A stretch of DNA of 64,000 nucleotides from an uncultured Bacteroidales bacterium (GTDB lineage: Bacteria; Bacteroidota; Bacteroidia; Bacteroidales; Paludibacteraceae). A program made the translations under genes and the position numbers. Below are positions 35,286-43,406 of this stretch, one piece after another. The notes under the pieces are model-generated. The model was not told the DNA's origin and made no database searches. It worked only from the letters and a program-made list of their open reading frames with translations. The stretch's first letter is position 1; every line of letters begins with the position of its first letter. Location of the stretch: the NCBI GenBank assembly GCA_946187695.1, contig CAMHSB010000002.1, positions 141,103-205,102 of the forward strand, given 5' to 3'.

Positions 35286-38200
35286 TTAGAAGCCAAGGCG
35301 CACCGTCAAGGTGAACTGACGCGGCACAGGCGAACTTACACCACCTGAACTGTAGAACTCAGGATCTTGACCGTTCAACTTCTTGTCGGCATAGAGCAGC
35401 GCTAAGTTCGTTCCGCTGATCTTGGCGGAGAAAGAAGAAACAGCCTTCTGTCCCTCAAACCATTTCTGGGGGAACGAATACTCGAGCGATACCTCTTTGA
35501 GACGGATGAAGCCGCCGTCTGCTACGCGGACGTCGCTGTAGTTATATGCCGAATAAGCGTAGTTCAAACCGTCGATGGTCTCAAACTGACGTTTGGAAGC
35601 AATCACCGGAATAGTGGTCTTTGCTTCATCACCTGCTACCATCCAACGGTTCTTCATCTCGCGCATGTTGGCGGAGATATCGTTGTACTCGCTTGCATAG
35701 ACGTTGCACAGGTCGTTCAGACGGATCTTGTTTCCACCACGGAAAGTGAGGAAGACACCAATCTTGAAGTTCTTGAAGATCGTGAACTCGTTGCTGAAAC
35801 CACCATCGATCGTCGGGTCAATCGTACCCTCGTACTTGAGGTAATCGAGGTTCTCGAAGTCCTGGAAGTTGATATCGCCGTAGTTCTCCGGGGTGTACAA
35901 CTCCGTTCCCTCTTTGTTGGCATAGAAAGTGGGCAGACCTTCGTCCGTCAGACCCGCAAAACGAATGGAATAGAGGGCGTACAGCGGACGATCGACTTGA
36001 CGACCGTAACCGTTCAAGAGCGTGTATGCGCGGTCGTGCGAATCGAGCTTGGTGATCTTGTTCGTGATATGACTGAACGCCAGGTTACTCGTCCATTGGA
36101 AGTTCTCCAAGCGGACATTGACGGTCGAGAGTGCGATCTCTATACCTTGCGACTCCATCGTGGCATCGTTGGCATATTTTGTGATCTGACCACCCACACC
36201 CGAAGTCTGAACCGGGCCGATCAGGTCGTAGTTGTTACGACGGAAATAGTCGACATCCAGATTGATGCGGTCGTCGATGAAGCCGAGGTGGGTACCGATA
36301 TTGAACTCATGTTTCTTCTCGTACGTCAACTCGGAGTTCGCCAGATCGACCAGCTCGATACCGGTCTCCGATACGTTCGCCAGCGGTCTCCACGGGTTGT
36401 AAGCCTCGAAGATAGCGAGCGAGTTGCTCACGCTCTCCGGACCACGGGTCGCCGTCAACGAATAGCTCAGTTTCAGGCTTGCTGCCGTCCACCATCTGCC
36501 GAAGGTCGGACGCCAGAAGCGCTCTGCGTCTGCGTTCCATACACCGCTGACGTTCCAGGTCGGCAACCAACGTGCTTTGGCCGAGTGACCCAACTTGTTC
36601 GATCCCTCGTAACGGATGGTTCCCGTAACCGAGTAACGCGACTGGTACGAATAGGTAGCCGTAGCAAAGAAAGCCAGGTTACGATCGTAGTAGTTCACGT
36701 TCTCGTAGTACTGCGTACCTTCCTCTTTCATCTGCTTGAAGGCCTTGTAATCGAAGGACGGGATACCGCCGTTCTCATACTGATAGCCCCAGCCCTGGAA
36801 CCAAGTGTCCTGACGGTCGGTGGAGTTGGACTCTACACCGGCGAAGAAATTGACGATATGATCGTCACCCTCGCTACCGTCATTGGCAAAACCGTGGTTA
36901 TACGATACCGTTCCGCGGAAGTCCAAGGCCAACAGACGTTTGTGTGTATCCTTGATGATACCGCCGTCCGGCAGTACCGATACAGGCAGCGCACCGCTCA
37001 CGTCCGGGTCCGTGTACAGGTACTCGTTCGCGTCGCGGATAAGGTCGTTCTCTACATCGCCTTCGTCCAAGCCCAAACCGGCACGGTAAGCGCGGGCCTG
37101 GTTGGAGAAGTCCATGATATTGTGCTGTAACTCATCGTGGTTGTAACGCACACTGGCCAGACCGGCAATCTCGAGGCCTTTGATCGGCTTCCATACCAAC
37201 TCACCCTGGAACTTCACATCCGTACGGGTAACGTCGATATAGTTCTGCTTCAACTCATCGAAGATATTGAAACCGCAGTAGTTGCGACGGTAGCTCTCAT
37301 TGGGATCCAGCGCACGCGAAGAGTTCATACAGTAGGAGAACGGGTTGATATCGAAATCACGACTGATAGCACCCGTTACAGGGTCGGTCGATTGACTGAC
37401 AGAACCCGGAGCTTCCTGTTTGATATAGCTGCCGCTGGTGTTCAAACGGAGCGTCAAGCCCTGCTTGCTGCCCTTCGGGAGCAACTCGAAGCTTGCTTTC
37501 GCACTACCGGTGTAACGCTGTACGCCCGACTTCTGATACCAGCCCGGATCATACAGCACCGAAGCCGAACTATAGAAATTAGCACGCTCGGTACCCGTTG
37601 CGAAAGAGAGCGAGTGGTTCATCATGACGTTTGTGTTGAACAGCAGATCAAACCAATCCGTATTGCGGTACTCTGCCTGACGCAGGTAGTTGTTGATGGC
37701 GCTCTCGTTGTTCGGCAGGCCGTATTTGCCCGTCGCAGGATCATAGCTGTCGATGAGGCTGAACATCTTACCGTACACACCCGAGTTCTTCGTTGTGTTC
37801 AGGTTCGATGCTTCCAACCAACCTTTCTGACGCAGCTCCTGGTAGATGGCCATCTGCTCTTGCGAGTTACTGATGTTATAATCCGAATAGCTCGGTTTCA
37901 TACGCATGGTGAACTCACCGGTATAGTTGAGTGTCGTCTTTCCGGCCGTACCTTTCTTCGTCGTTACGACGATGACACCAGCCATAGCACGTGCACCGTA
38001 GATAGAGGTCGCCGAACCATCCTTCAGGATCTGGATGGACTCGATATCGTCCGGGTTCAAACCGGCAATTGCGTTCGACACCAGGGTCTCGGCATTTCCA
38101 CTACTCAGGTCGTCCGCACCCATGTTGGCCGTACTCTCAACGATCACACCGTCCACCACCCAGATCGGGTTTGAGGTACCGTAAATAGAGGTAGCACCGC

Positions 38201-38687
38201 GGACACGGATTTTCGGCGCCGCACCGAACGTACCACTCACCGTTTGCACCGTCACACCGGCTGCACGACCATCGAGGCTGCGGCTGATATCCGCAATACC
38301 GTCCAACTTTGTGTTCTCTGCATCGATCTTCGTCGCTGCACCTGAGAACAAACGTTTGTCCTGCTTGGCCATACCGGTTACGACCACTTCTTGAATCTTT
38401 TGTGTCTCCGTCTCCAGAGTCACTTTCATGTTGGGTTTCGCCGGGACTGTCACAGTTCTGTAACCCAAATACGAGATGACCAGCGACTTCTTCCCCTCAG
38501 GAACATTAATCTCAAAATGGCCATCAAAGTCTGTCACGGTTCCGATAGTCGTACCCTCGATCATAATGTTGGCGCCAATAACGCTTTCGTTATTCTCGTC
38601 GAGGATAATACCCGTCGCCTTAATCTGTGCCAATAAGCCGATCGGCAAAAAGCACAGGCAGACTAACAATACGTAAAATCGCTTCAT
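35286..38687 (-). CDS. SusC/RagA family TonB-linked outer-membrane transporter
   Basis: 1133 residues. Signal peptide ends LLAQ; a carboxypeptidase-regulatory-like domain (KATGIILDENNESVIGANIM), the plug with the SusC signature DIESIQILKDGSATSIYGAR, then a 22-strand barrel ending in ...RQFTLTVRLGF with a terminal aromatic residue. Energy comes from TonB-ExbBD. The accompanying metallohydrolase and DUF4302 genes and the absence of any glycoside hydrolase suggest peptides or protein fragments (RagAB-like) rather than glycans. No regulator (HTCS or ECF sigma/anti-sigma) is in the window. Confidence 0.95.
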   Translation of the reverse strand: MKRFYVLLVCLCFLPIGLLAQIKATGIILDENNESVIGANIMIEGTTIGTVTDFDGHFEINVPEGKKSLVISYLGYRTVTVPAKPNMKVTLETETQKIQEVVVTGMAKQDKRLFSGAATKIDAENTKLDGIADISRSLDGRAAGVTVQTVSGTFGAAPKIRVRGATSIYGTSNPIWVVDGVIVESTANMGADDLSSGNAETLVSNAIAGLNPDDIESIQILKDGSATSIYGARAMAGVIVVTTKKGTAGKTTLNYTGEFTMRMKPSYSDYNISNSQEQMAIYQELRQKGWLEASNLNTTKNSGVYGKMFSLIDSYDPATGKYGLPNNESAINNYLRQAEYRNTDWFDLLFNTNVMMNHSLSFATGTERANFYSSASVLYDPGWYQKSGVQRYTGSAKASFELLPKGSKQGLTLRLNTSGSYIKQEAPGSVSQSTDPVTGAISRDFDINPFSYCMNSSRALDPNESYRRNYCGFNIFDELKQNYIDVTRTDVKFQGELVWKPIKGLEIAGLASVRYNHDELQHNIMDFSNQARAYRAGLGLDEGDVENDLIRDANEYLYTDPDVSGALPVSVLPDGGIIKDTHKRLLALDFRGTVSYNHGFANDGSEGDDHIVNFFAGVESNSTDRQDTWFQGWGYQYENGGIPSFDYKAFKQMKEEGTQYYENVNYYDRNLAFFATATYSYQSRYSVTGTIRYEGSNKLGHSAKARWLPTWNVSGVWNADAERFWRPTFGRWWTAASLKLSYSLTATRGPESVSNSLAIFEAYNPWRPLANVSETGIELVDLANSELTYEKKHEFNIGTHLGFIDDRINLDVDYFRRNNYDLIGPVQTSGVGGQITKYANDATMESQGIEIALSTVNVRLENFQWTSNLAFSHITNKITKLDSHDRAYTLLNGYGRQVDRPLYALYSIRFAGLTDEGLPTFYANKEGTELYTPENYGDINFQDFENLDYLKYEGTIDPTIDGGFSNEFTIFKNFKIGVFLTFRGGNKIRLNDLCNVYASEYNDISANMREMKNRWMVAGDEAKTTIPVIASKRQFETIDGLNYAYSAYNYSDVRVADGGFIRLKEVSLEYSFPQKWFEGQKAVSSFSAKISGTNLALLYADKKLNGQDPEFYSSGGVSSPVPRQFTLTVRLGF

Positions 38688-38746
38688 TTTATATTATAAT
38701 TTTTTAATATTGATTACACACGTACGCACAAACGCGAAAAATCGCG

Positions 38747-38777
38747 CAAAGGTACGACTTTTTTTCGATATGACCAA
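38747..38777 (-). promoter_or_regulatory. Bacteroidota promoter of the SusCD operon
   Basis: TTTG (ending 38775 region), 20 bp, TACCTTTG (38754-38747) on the minus strand. About 60 bases of leader before the SusC start. Confidence 0.8.
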
Positions 38778-38816
38778 ATTTTTAGGGGAAAAAATGCAAA
38801 AATTAATCCTTTTGTG

Positions 38817-40061
38817 TCAATTATATGTCAAAATGTAACGATTTTGATCGCAAAATAGATCATTTGCAACATCTTGAAGCGATTGCGCCGACGTTTGTGC
38901 AATTTTGGCAAAAGTCTCTTGCCATTCCGGTGCAGATCCGTGGTACAACATCGACTTGGCCATCGCCAAAGCGGAGTTCTCCTGGTTCTGTGCGGAGATC
39001 GCCAACTGACCGCGTAACTGCTGCAGCGCGTGGTGTAAAGCGGAGTCGGATAGGGGCTTGGTGCGAAGGATTTCCTGTTCGTGCGCAATCAGTTCCAGGC
39101 TTTGCGTGTAGTCCTCCGGATCACACGCCCAATAGACGCACCAATAACCGGTGTCGCTCAAAGGCGTGTAGGTCGACTCGACCGTATAGACCAAGCCGCG
39201 CGATTCGCGCAGACTCAGGTTCAGCCGGCTGTTCAGACTCCCGCCGCCAAGGATATTATTGAGCAAAAAGAGCGCTAACTGTTTCTCGTGTCCCAAGGGG
39301 TACGCGCGTCCGCCTAACATCGCGTGCACCTGATGCGTGTGCTTTTTGAAAGACCGCTCCCGTTCAGCGGAATTTATTCCTAGGTTCCCAGGCAGCCTAG
39401 GATTCCTCGGATTCCTATTCAGGTTTCCGAATTCGCGCTCTGCGATACGGAATATCTTCTCCGGCTTCACGTTTCCCTGACAGAAAATGACCATTCGTTC
39501 CGGGGTGTAGTGTTCCGCCATCCAGCGGCGGGCATAGTCGGGTTTGGAACTGAGATGCCGCAGGGTCTTTCGCGTGCCTAAGATCGGCTGCGCCAGGCTG
39601 CTGCCGGCAAACACCAGGTTCTCAAAATCATCGTATATGAGTTCGCTCGGGCTGTCGTTGTAACTCTCGATCTCGTCCAGGATCACCATCCGCTCTTTGT
39701 CCGTCTCTTCCTTCTTGAAACTCGGTTCCAGCAGCATCTCGGCAATCAGATGCAGGGTCAGTTGGACGTGTTCGGCAAGGATGGCTGCATAGAAAGTGGT
39801 CTCCTCTTTGGTGGTATAAGCATTGATCTCGCCGCCGATACCTTCGATGGCGTGGATGATCTGTCGTGCCGAATGGTGATTCGTACCTTTGAATACGCAA
39901 TGCTCGATGTAATGCGCCATGCCGTTTTCGGCCGGCTGTTCATCGCGCGTACCCGCACCTACCATCACCCCCACGTACGCTACCGGCGAGGGCGTCCAAC
40001 GGTGGACGATTTTCACACCATTTGGCAAAATATGGTAAAAAGTTTGCGAATTTTCTTGCAT
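38817..40061 (-). CDS. M16 family zinc peptidase (pitrilysin/insulinase type)
   Basis: 414 residues from MQENSQTFYHILPNGVKIV (the open frame extends further upstream through the tRNA promoter and cannot be coding there). Inverted zinc motif HYIEH in ENGMAHYIEHCVFKGTNHHS (about residue 55) with a downstream Glu in EEETTFYAAILAEH, the M16 pattern. A block of imperfect 9-bp repeats codes for LNRNPRNPRLPGNLG near residue 225. No signal peptide, so cytosolic, or processed by a partner. Half-length form, so expected to work as a dimer. Confidence 0.92.
   Translation of the reverse strand: MQENSQTFYHILPNGVKIVHRWTPSPVAYVGVMVGAGTRDEQPAENGMAHYIEHCVFKGTNHHSARQIIHAIEGIGGEINAYTTKEETTFYAAILAEHVQLTLHLIAEMLLEPSFKKEETDKERMVILDEIESYNDSPSELIYDDFENLVFAGSSLAQPILGTRKTLRHLSSKPDYARRWMAEHYTPERMVIFCQGNVKPEKIFRIAEREFGNLNRNPRNPRLPGNLGINSAERERSFKKHTHQVHAMLGGRAYPLGHEKQLALFLLNNILGGGSLNSRLNLSLRESRGLVYTVESTYTPLSDTGYWCVYWACDPEDYTQSLELIAHEQEILRTKPLSDSALHHALQQLRGQLAISAQNQENSALAMAKSMLYHGSAPEWQETFAKIAQTSAQSLQDVANDLFCDQNRYILTYN
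39383..39422. repeat. 9-bp imperfect tandem array inside the M16 peptidase gene
   Basis: Units such as AGGAATCCG, AGGAATCCT, AGGCTGCCT, GGGAACCT and AGGAAT on the coding strand; encodes a Pro/Asn-rich insert NRNPRNPRLPGN. Confidence 0.7.
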
Positions 40062-40086
40062 ATTCCAAAAAAAAGCAGTAATTTTG
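40056..40086 (+). promoter_or_regulatory. Bacteroidota promoter of the tRNA-Leu gene
   Basis: TTG (40056-40058), 20 bp, TAATTTTG (40079-40086). About 45 bases of leader with a small GGACT/AGTCC hairpin precede the tRNA. The promoter covers the N-terminal codons of the opposite M16 gene. Confidence 0.8.
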
Positions 40087-40138
40087 CAAAAATTTTTAGC
40101 TCGGGAGGACTTCGTGAGTCCGACCGAAGAGTAAGCGA

Positions 40139-40220
40139 GCGGCATTGGCGGAATTGGTAGACGCGCCAGACTTAGGATCTGGTTCCGAGAGGAGTGAAAG
40201 TTCGAGTCTTTTATGCCGCA
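40139..40220 (+). tRNA. tRNA-Leu (anticodon UAG)
   Basis: 82 nt. Acceptor stem GCGGCAT/ATGCCGC with A discriminator, D-arm containing AATTGGTAGA, anticodon arm CCAGA-CTTAGGA-TCTGG with TAG in the anticodon position, a variable arm typical for class II, T-loop TTCGAGT. CCA is not encoded. The acceptor 3' side overlaps the stop codon of mazG on the other strand. Confidence 0.95.
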
Positions 40221-40981
40221 CGTTCCAGCGCTTTGGCTTCTTGCCAGAGCGCTTCCATTTCCTCCAGACTCATGTCCTGCAACTCGCGCCCCATCTCTTT
40301 CGCTTTCGCCTCCACGTAATTGAATCGTCGGATGAACTTGAGATTCGTCTGCTCCAGGGCATTATCGGGCTTCAGTTTGTACAGCCGCGCGGCATTGATG
40401 ATCGAGAAGAGCACATCCCCGAGTTCGGCTTCCGACGGGTCTTGTTCAAACTCCGCCATCTCTTCTTTCACCTTCTCCCAAACATCCTCGCGCTTCTTCC
40501 AGTCGAAGCCCACGTTCGCCACCTTGTCCTGTATCCGGTACGCCTTCACCAGACTCGGCAAACTATCCGGTATACCGCCTAACACGGTCTTGTTGCCGTC
40601 TTTCTCTTTCAGTTTCACCTGCTCCCACAGATGGCTTACCTCTTCCGCATTCGCGGCCGCCGCTTCGCCGTACACATGCGGGTGGCGGAAGATCAGTTTG
40701 TCGCTGATTCGGTTGCAAACGTCGGCGATATCGAACTCGCCTGTTTCGGAGCCCATCTTGGCGTAGAAAACGACATGCAACAGCACGTCCCCGAGTTCTT
40801 TGCTGATCTCGTTCATGTCGTGCCGACTGATGGCGGTTGCCAACTCGTAGGTCTCCTCGATCGTATTCTGACGCAGGCTGTCAAATGTCTGTTTTCGGTC
40901 CCAGGGACATTTCTCCCGCAGGTCGTCCATAATATCCAGCAGCCGCTCGAAAGCTTTTAGTTGTTCTTCTCTACGGCTCAT
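40211..40981 (-). CDS. mazG: nucleoside triphosphate pyrophosphohydrolase
   Basis: 256 residues; hydrolyses (d)NTPs to monophosphates. Two MazG domains. The first carries the EExx(12-28)E-D-type site: QNTIEETYELATAI and KELGDVLLHVVFYA; the second has KEEMAEFEQDPSEAELGDVLFSIINAARL. CPWDRKQTFDSL near the N-terminus is a standard MazG signature. The stop codon and the last codons lie inside the tRNA-Leu gene on the opposite strand. Start overlaps the end of lpxH by 11 bases. Confidence 0.95.
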   Translation of the reverse strand: MSRREEQLKAFERLLDIMDDLREKCPWDRKQTFDSLRQNTIEETYELATAISRHDMNEISKELGDVLLHVVFYAKMGSETGEFDIADVCNRISDKLIFRHPHVYGEAAAANAEEVSHLWEQVKLKEKDGNKTVLGGIPDSLPSLVKAYRIQDKVANVGFDWKKREDVWEKVKEEMAEFEQDPSEAELGDVLFSIINAARLYKLKPDNALEQTNLKFIRRFNYVEAKAKEMGRELQDMSLEEMEALWQEAKALERAA

Positions 40982-41759
40982 AGGTGTGCATGGTTAACTG
41001 ACCTTTATGGTCCAATTTGGCATAGGTCCATTGTTTGAAAGTGTCGCCGAGAATAACCACCCGCGCACCGGTCTCCAATTGTAGATCCAACTCGATATGC
41101 CGATGGCCGAAGATATAGTAATCGCGGTGGTTGTTCTGTTTCTCCTGGTCCTTGGCAAACAGCACCAGTTCCTCTTTGTGCTCCCCTTTGTACGGGCAGG
41201 GATTAGCCAACTCTTTCAACCGGCTTTTCTTCGCCCAACTGTACCCCAGACGGTTGCCCCATCGCGGCGGAAGGCAACGGAAACAGAACTGCAGGAAGGG
41301 ATTGCGGAAGACTTCGCGCAGGAACATGAAATGTTGTATTTTCTTGCGCACTCGGCTCGGATAATAAGTCATCCAGTCGCGCGGCAGCAAGCCGTCGCCA
41401 TGCGCCAGAAAGAGCGTTTTGCCGTATCGCGAGATAGTGCACGAATCGTAATGGATCTCGGCACCCGTTAACTGTTGCAAGCCGCCGAACGTCCACAGAT
41501 CGTGGTTGCCGGTAAAGATATGAATATGAATACCTTTCTTGGTTAACTTACGCAACTCCTGGCAGAAAGGATGGTATTGGCGTTTGCTCTTGTCGTGCAC
41601 GAAATACTCCATCCAGAAATCGAACATGTCGCCCAGCATGTAGATCGACACGGCATCCTTGCTCATCTCTTCCAGCAAGTCAATCAACTTCTTCTGTTGC
41701 GCATACCCGCGCTCTATCGCCCAACTTCCCAAGTGGGCATCACTCAAAAAATATATCAT
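40971..41759 (-). CDS. lpxH: UDP-2,3-diacylglucosamine diphosphatase
   Basis: 262 residues from MIYFLSDAHLGS (ATG at 41759; the frame runs on upstream without support). Metallophosphoesterase motifs: SDAHLG, GDMFDFWMEY, GNHDLW, LAHGDG and FGHRHI. Makes lipid X in the lipid A pathway; peripheral inner-membrane enzyme. The start overlaps the stop of the SufT-like gene by four bases (ATGA) and its end overlaps mazG, so the genes form a tight unit. Confidence 0.92.
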   Translation of the reverse strand: MIYFLSDAHLGSWAIERGYAQQKKLIDLLEEMSKDAVSIYMLGDMFDFWMEYFVHDKSKRQYHPFCQELRKLTKKGIHIHIFTGNHDLWTFGGLQQLTGAEIHYDSCTISRYGKTLFLAHGDGLLPRDWMTYYPSRVRKKIQHFMFLREVFRNPFLQFCFRCLPPRWGNRLGYSWAKKSRLKELANPCPYKGEHKEELVLFAKDQEKQNNHRDYYIFGHRHIELDLQLETGARVVILGDTFKQWTYAKLDHKGQLTMHTYEP

Positions 41760-42070
41760 AAAAATCCTAATTCCAGTTTGGCTTCTTCTGACATCATATC
41801 CTTCGTCCACTCAGGCTCAAAGACGATCGTAACGTTCACGTCCTTGATGCCATCCACACTTCCTACTTTCTGCCGGATATCCTCCACGATAAAGTCGCCG
41901 GCAGGACACGACGGCGCCGTGAGCGTCATCGTGATATCGCATACTCCGTCATCCTTCACCTCAATACCGTAGATCAAGCCCAAGTCATACACGTTCACCG
42001 GTATCTCGGGATCAAAAACGGTCTTCAGCATCTTCAGAATGGCCTCTTCTCTTTCCAAAAACTCATTCAT
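41756..42070 (-). CDS. MIP18/DUF59 family iron-sulfur assembly protein (SufT/PaaD-like)
   Basis: 104 residues. DUF59 core: KTVFDPEIPVNVYDLGLIYG, VCDITMTLTAPSCPAGDFIV with the conserved Cys, and KDVNVTIVFEPEWTKDMMSE. Proteins of this family help insert Fe-S clusters into target proteins. First gene of the lpxH-mazG unit, with a good promoter. Confidence 0.88.
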   Translation of the reverse strand: MNEFLEREEAILKMLKTVFDPEIPVNVYDLGLIYGIEVKDDGVCDITMTLTAPSCPAGDFIVEDIRQKVGSVDGIKDVNVTIVFEPEWTKDMMSEEAKLELGFL

Positions 42071-42098
42071 CTTTTTCTTTCAGCCGATAAAGCGGCTG

Positions 42099-42129
42099 CA
42101 AAGGTACTGCTTTTTTTCGAGATATACAA
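42099..42129 (-). promoter_or_regulatory. Bacteroidota promoter of the SufT-like gene
   Basis: TTG (42129-42127), 20 bp, TACCTTTG (42106-42099) on the minus strand. Confidence 0.8.
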
Positions 42130-42137
42130 ATTTTTCG

Positions 42138-43406
42138 TCAAAAAAATGAGGGTATGCAGAAATGCATCGCTTCTTTTGTGATCGGGTGAATAAATCCGAT
42201 CTCCGCCGCATGGAGCATCAAACGTTCACCGGCTGTACCATATAACCGATCGCCCACGATGGGTGCGTTGAGACCTTCGGGATGTGCGGCATGTACCCGT
42301 AACTGGTGCGTGCGGCCTGTGAGCGGATAAAAATCCACGAGCACCGTTCCGTTGTCCCGTCTTTCCCGAATCATATACTTCGTGAGCGCCACTTTGCCGT
42401 GCTCTCGATCCACCATCTGTCGCGGCCGGTCATAGGGATTCGGTAAAAGGGGTAGGGGGATCTCTCCTTCACTCTTTAATTCTTTCACTCTTTCATTCAT
42501 TACGCAAACAGCCTCATATCGCTTGGGTATATCTCGCCTTTGGAAATAGGCTTGCAGTTCCTTATAGACTTCGGGGCTCTTTGCCAGCACGAGTAGGCCG
42601 CTTGTATCCTGATCCAGACGATGAACCGGTTTGGCGTGAAGCAGACTTTCTACCGAAGGCTCCTCGTTTTTGCCCGGCACAGACAGCATTCCTGCCGGTT
42701 TATTGACGACCATCAGATAATCGTCCTCGAAAAGGATCTCCGGCTTCTTCCAATCTTCAATCTTCAATCTCCAATCTTCAATTTCCAATCCTTCCAACAT
42801 GTGACGAAGGATTGGAACACACTTCCCTGAACAGGGTGCATAGAACGCTCCTTCTTGCCGTATCTCCGTCTTCGAAGGTGCACCTACCCAGAACTCCGCC
42901 AGCGACAAGGGTTTCAATCCGTGCGTCAACGCATATTGCAGCAACTTCGGCGCACAGCATTCGCCTGCACCCGACGGCGGCATTCTTAATTCGTAATTTT
43001 TAATTTTTAATTTGGAAGAAAACCATTCCTCTGCAGGGATGATTGGTTTTTCTTCTTTGAATATCTCCAGCAGGTTCTTTGTCTCGCCCCTTCCGTTCAC
43101 AAATTGATAGTTCGCAAAGAGCAATCGCTGCAGCCGTCTTGACTCCTCTTTGCTGGTGCCGATCGGTTCTTCCGTCATCTCATAGACCGGTGGCACGAAA
43201 CCCTCATGGTGATACGAGCCGTCCAGTTTGGCGGAGAACGCCGCCAGATATCCGCCATCATACACCAGCACGCCGAACATCTTGCCGCAACGATGTAACT
43301 CGCTCTCCGGGTGCATGATCATATAGGCATGCACCTTCTCGATGAGCTCGTTAGCCGCTTCTTGCGCCTCCGGACTCGGCGGTATGACAAAGGGGTTGAC
43401 CATCAT
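42138..43406 (-). CDS. RluA family pseudouridine synthase with N-terminal extension
   Basis: 422 residues from ATG at 43406, which overlaps the stop of DUF2851 (TAATG). The N-terminal ~190 residues (ELHRCGKMFGVLVYDGGYLAAFSAK, AGECCAPKLLQYALTHGLKPL) are the extension typical of Bacteroidales RluA-type enzymes. The catalytic domain has KPVHRLDQDTSGLLVLAKS (catalytic Asp in HRLDQDTSG), YEAVCV and TGRTHQLRVHAAHP. Three tandem arrays (7-bp at 42751 and 42987, 8-bp at 42467) are translated in frame as LEIEDWRLKIEDWKK, KLKIKNYELRM and NERVKELKSEGE. The rRNA or tRNA target is not known. Confidence 0.92.
   Translation of the reverse strand: MMVNPFVIPPSPEAQEAANELIEKVHAYMIMHPESELHRCGKMFGVLVYDGGYLAAFSAKLDGSYHHEGFVPPVYEMTEEPIGTSKEESRRLQRLLFANYQFVNGRGETKNLLEIFKEEKPIIPAEEWFSSKLKIKNYELRMPPSGAGECCAPKLLQYALTHGLKPLSLAEFWVGAPSKTEIRQEGAFYAPCSGKCVPILRHMLEGLEIEDWRLKIEDWKKPEILFEDDYLMVVNKPAGMLSVPGKNEEPSVESLLHAKPVHRLDQDTSGLLVLAKSPEVYKELQAYFQRRDIPKRYEAVCVMNERVKELKSEGEIPLPLLPNPYDRPRQMVDREHGKVALTKYMIRERRDNGTVLVDFYPLTGRTHQLRVHAAHPEGLNAPIVGDRLYGTAGERLMLHAAEIGFIHPITKEAMHFCIPSFF
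42467..42498. repeat. 8-bp tandem array inside the RluA-type gene
   Basis: cttcactc, tttaattc, tttcactc, tttcattc; encodes NERVKELKSEG. Confidence 0.8.
42751..42792. repeat. 7-bp tandem array (CAATCTT x6) inside the RluA-type gene
   Basis: caatctt, caatctt, caatctc, caatctt, caatttc, caatcct. Same word as the array at 1479 in the DAHP synthase gene. Confidence 0.92.
42987..43014. repeat. 7-bp tandem array (TAATTTT x4) inside the RluA-type gene
   Basis: taattcg, taatttt, taatttt, taatttg; encodes KLKIKNYELR. Confidence 0.9.

Noticed and set aside
35997..38174. Two long frames (377 and 345 codons) opposite the susC-like gene
   Set aside because: Antisense to a certain SusC gene and without recognisable protein features.
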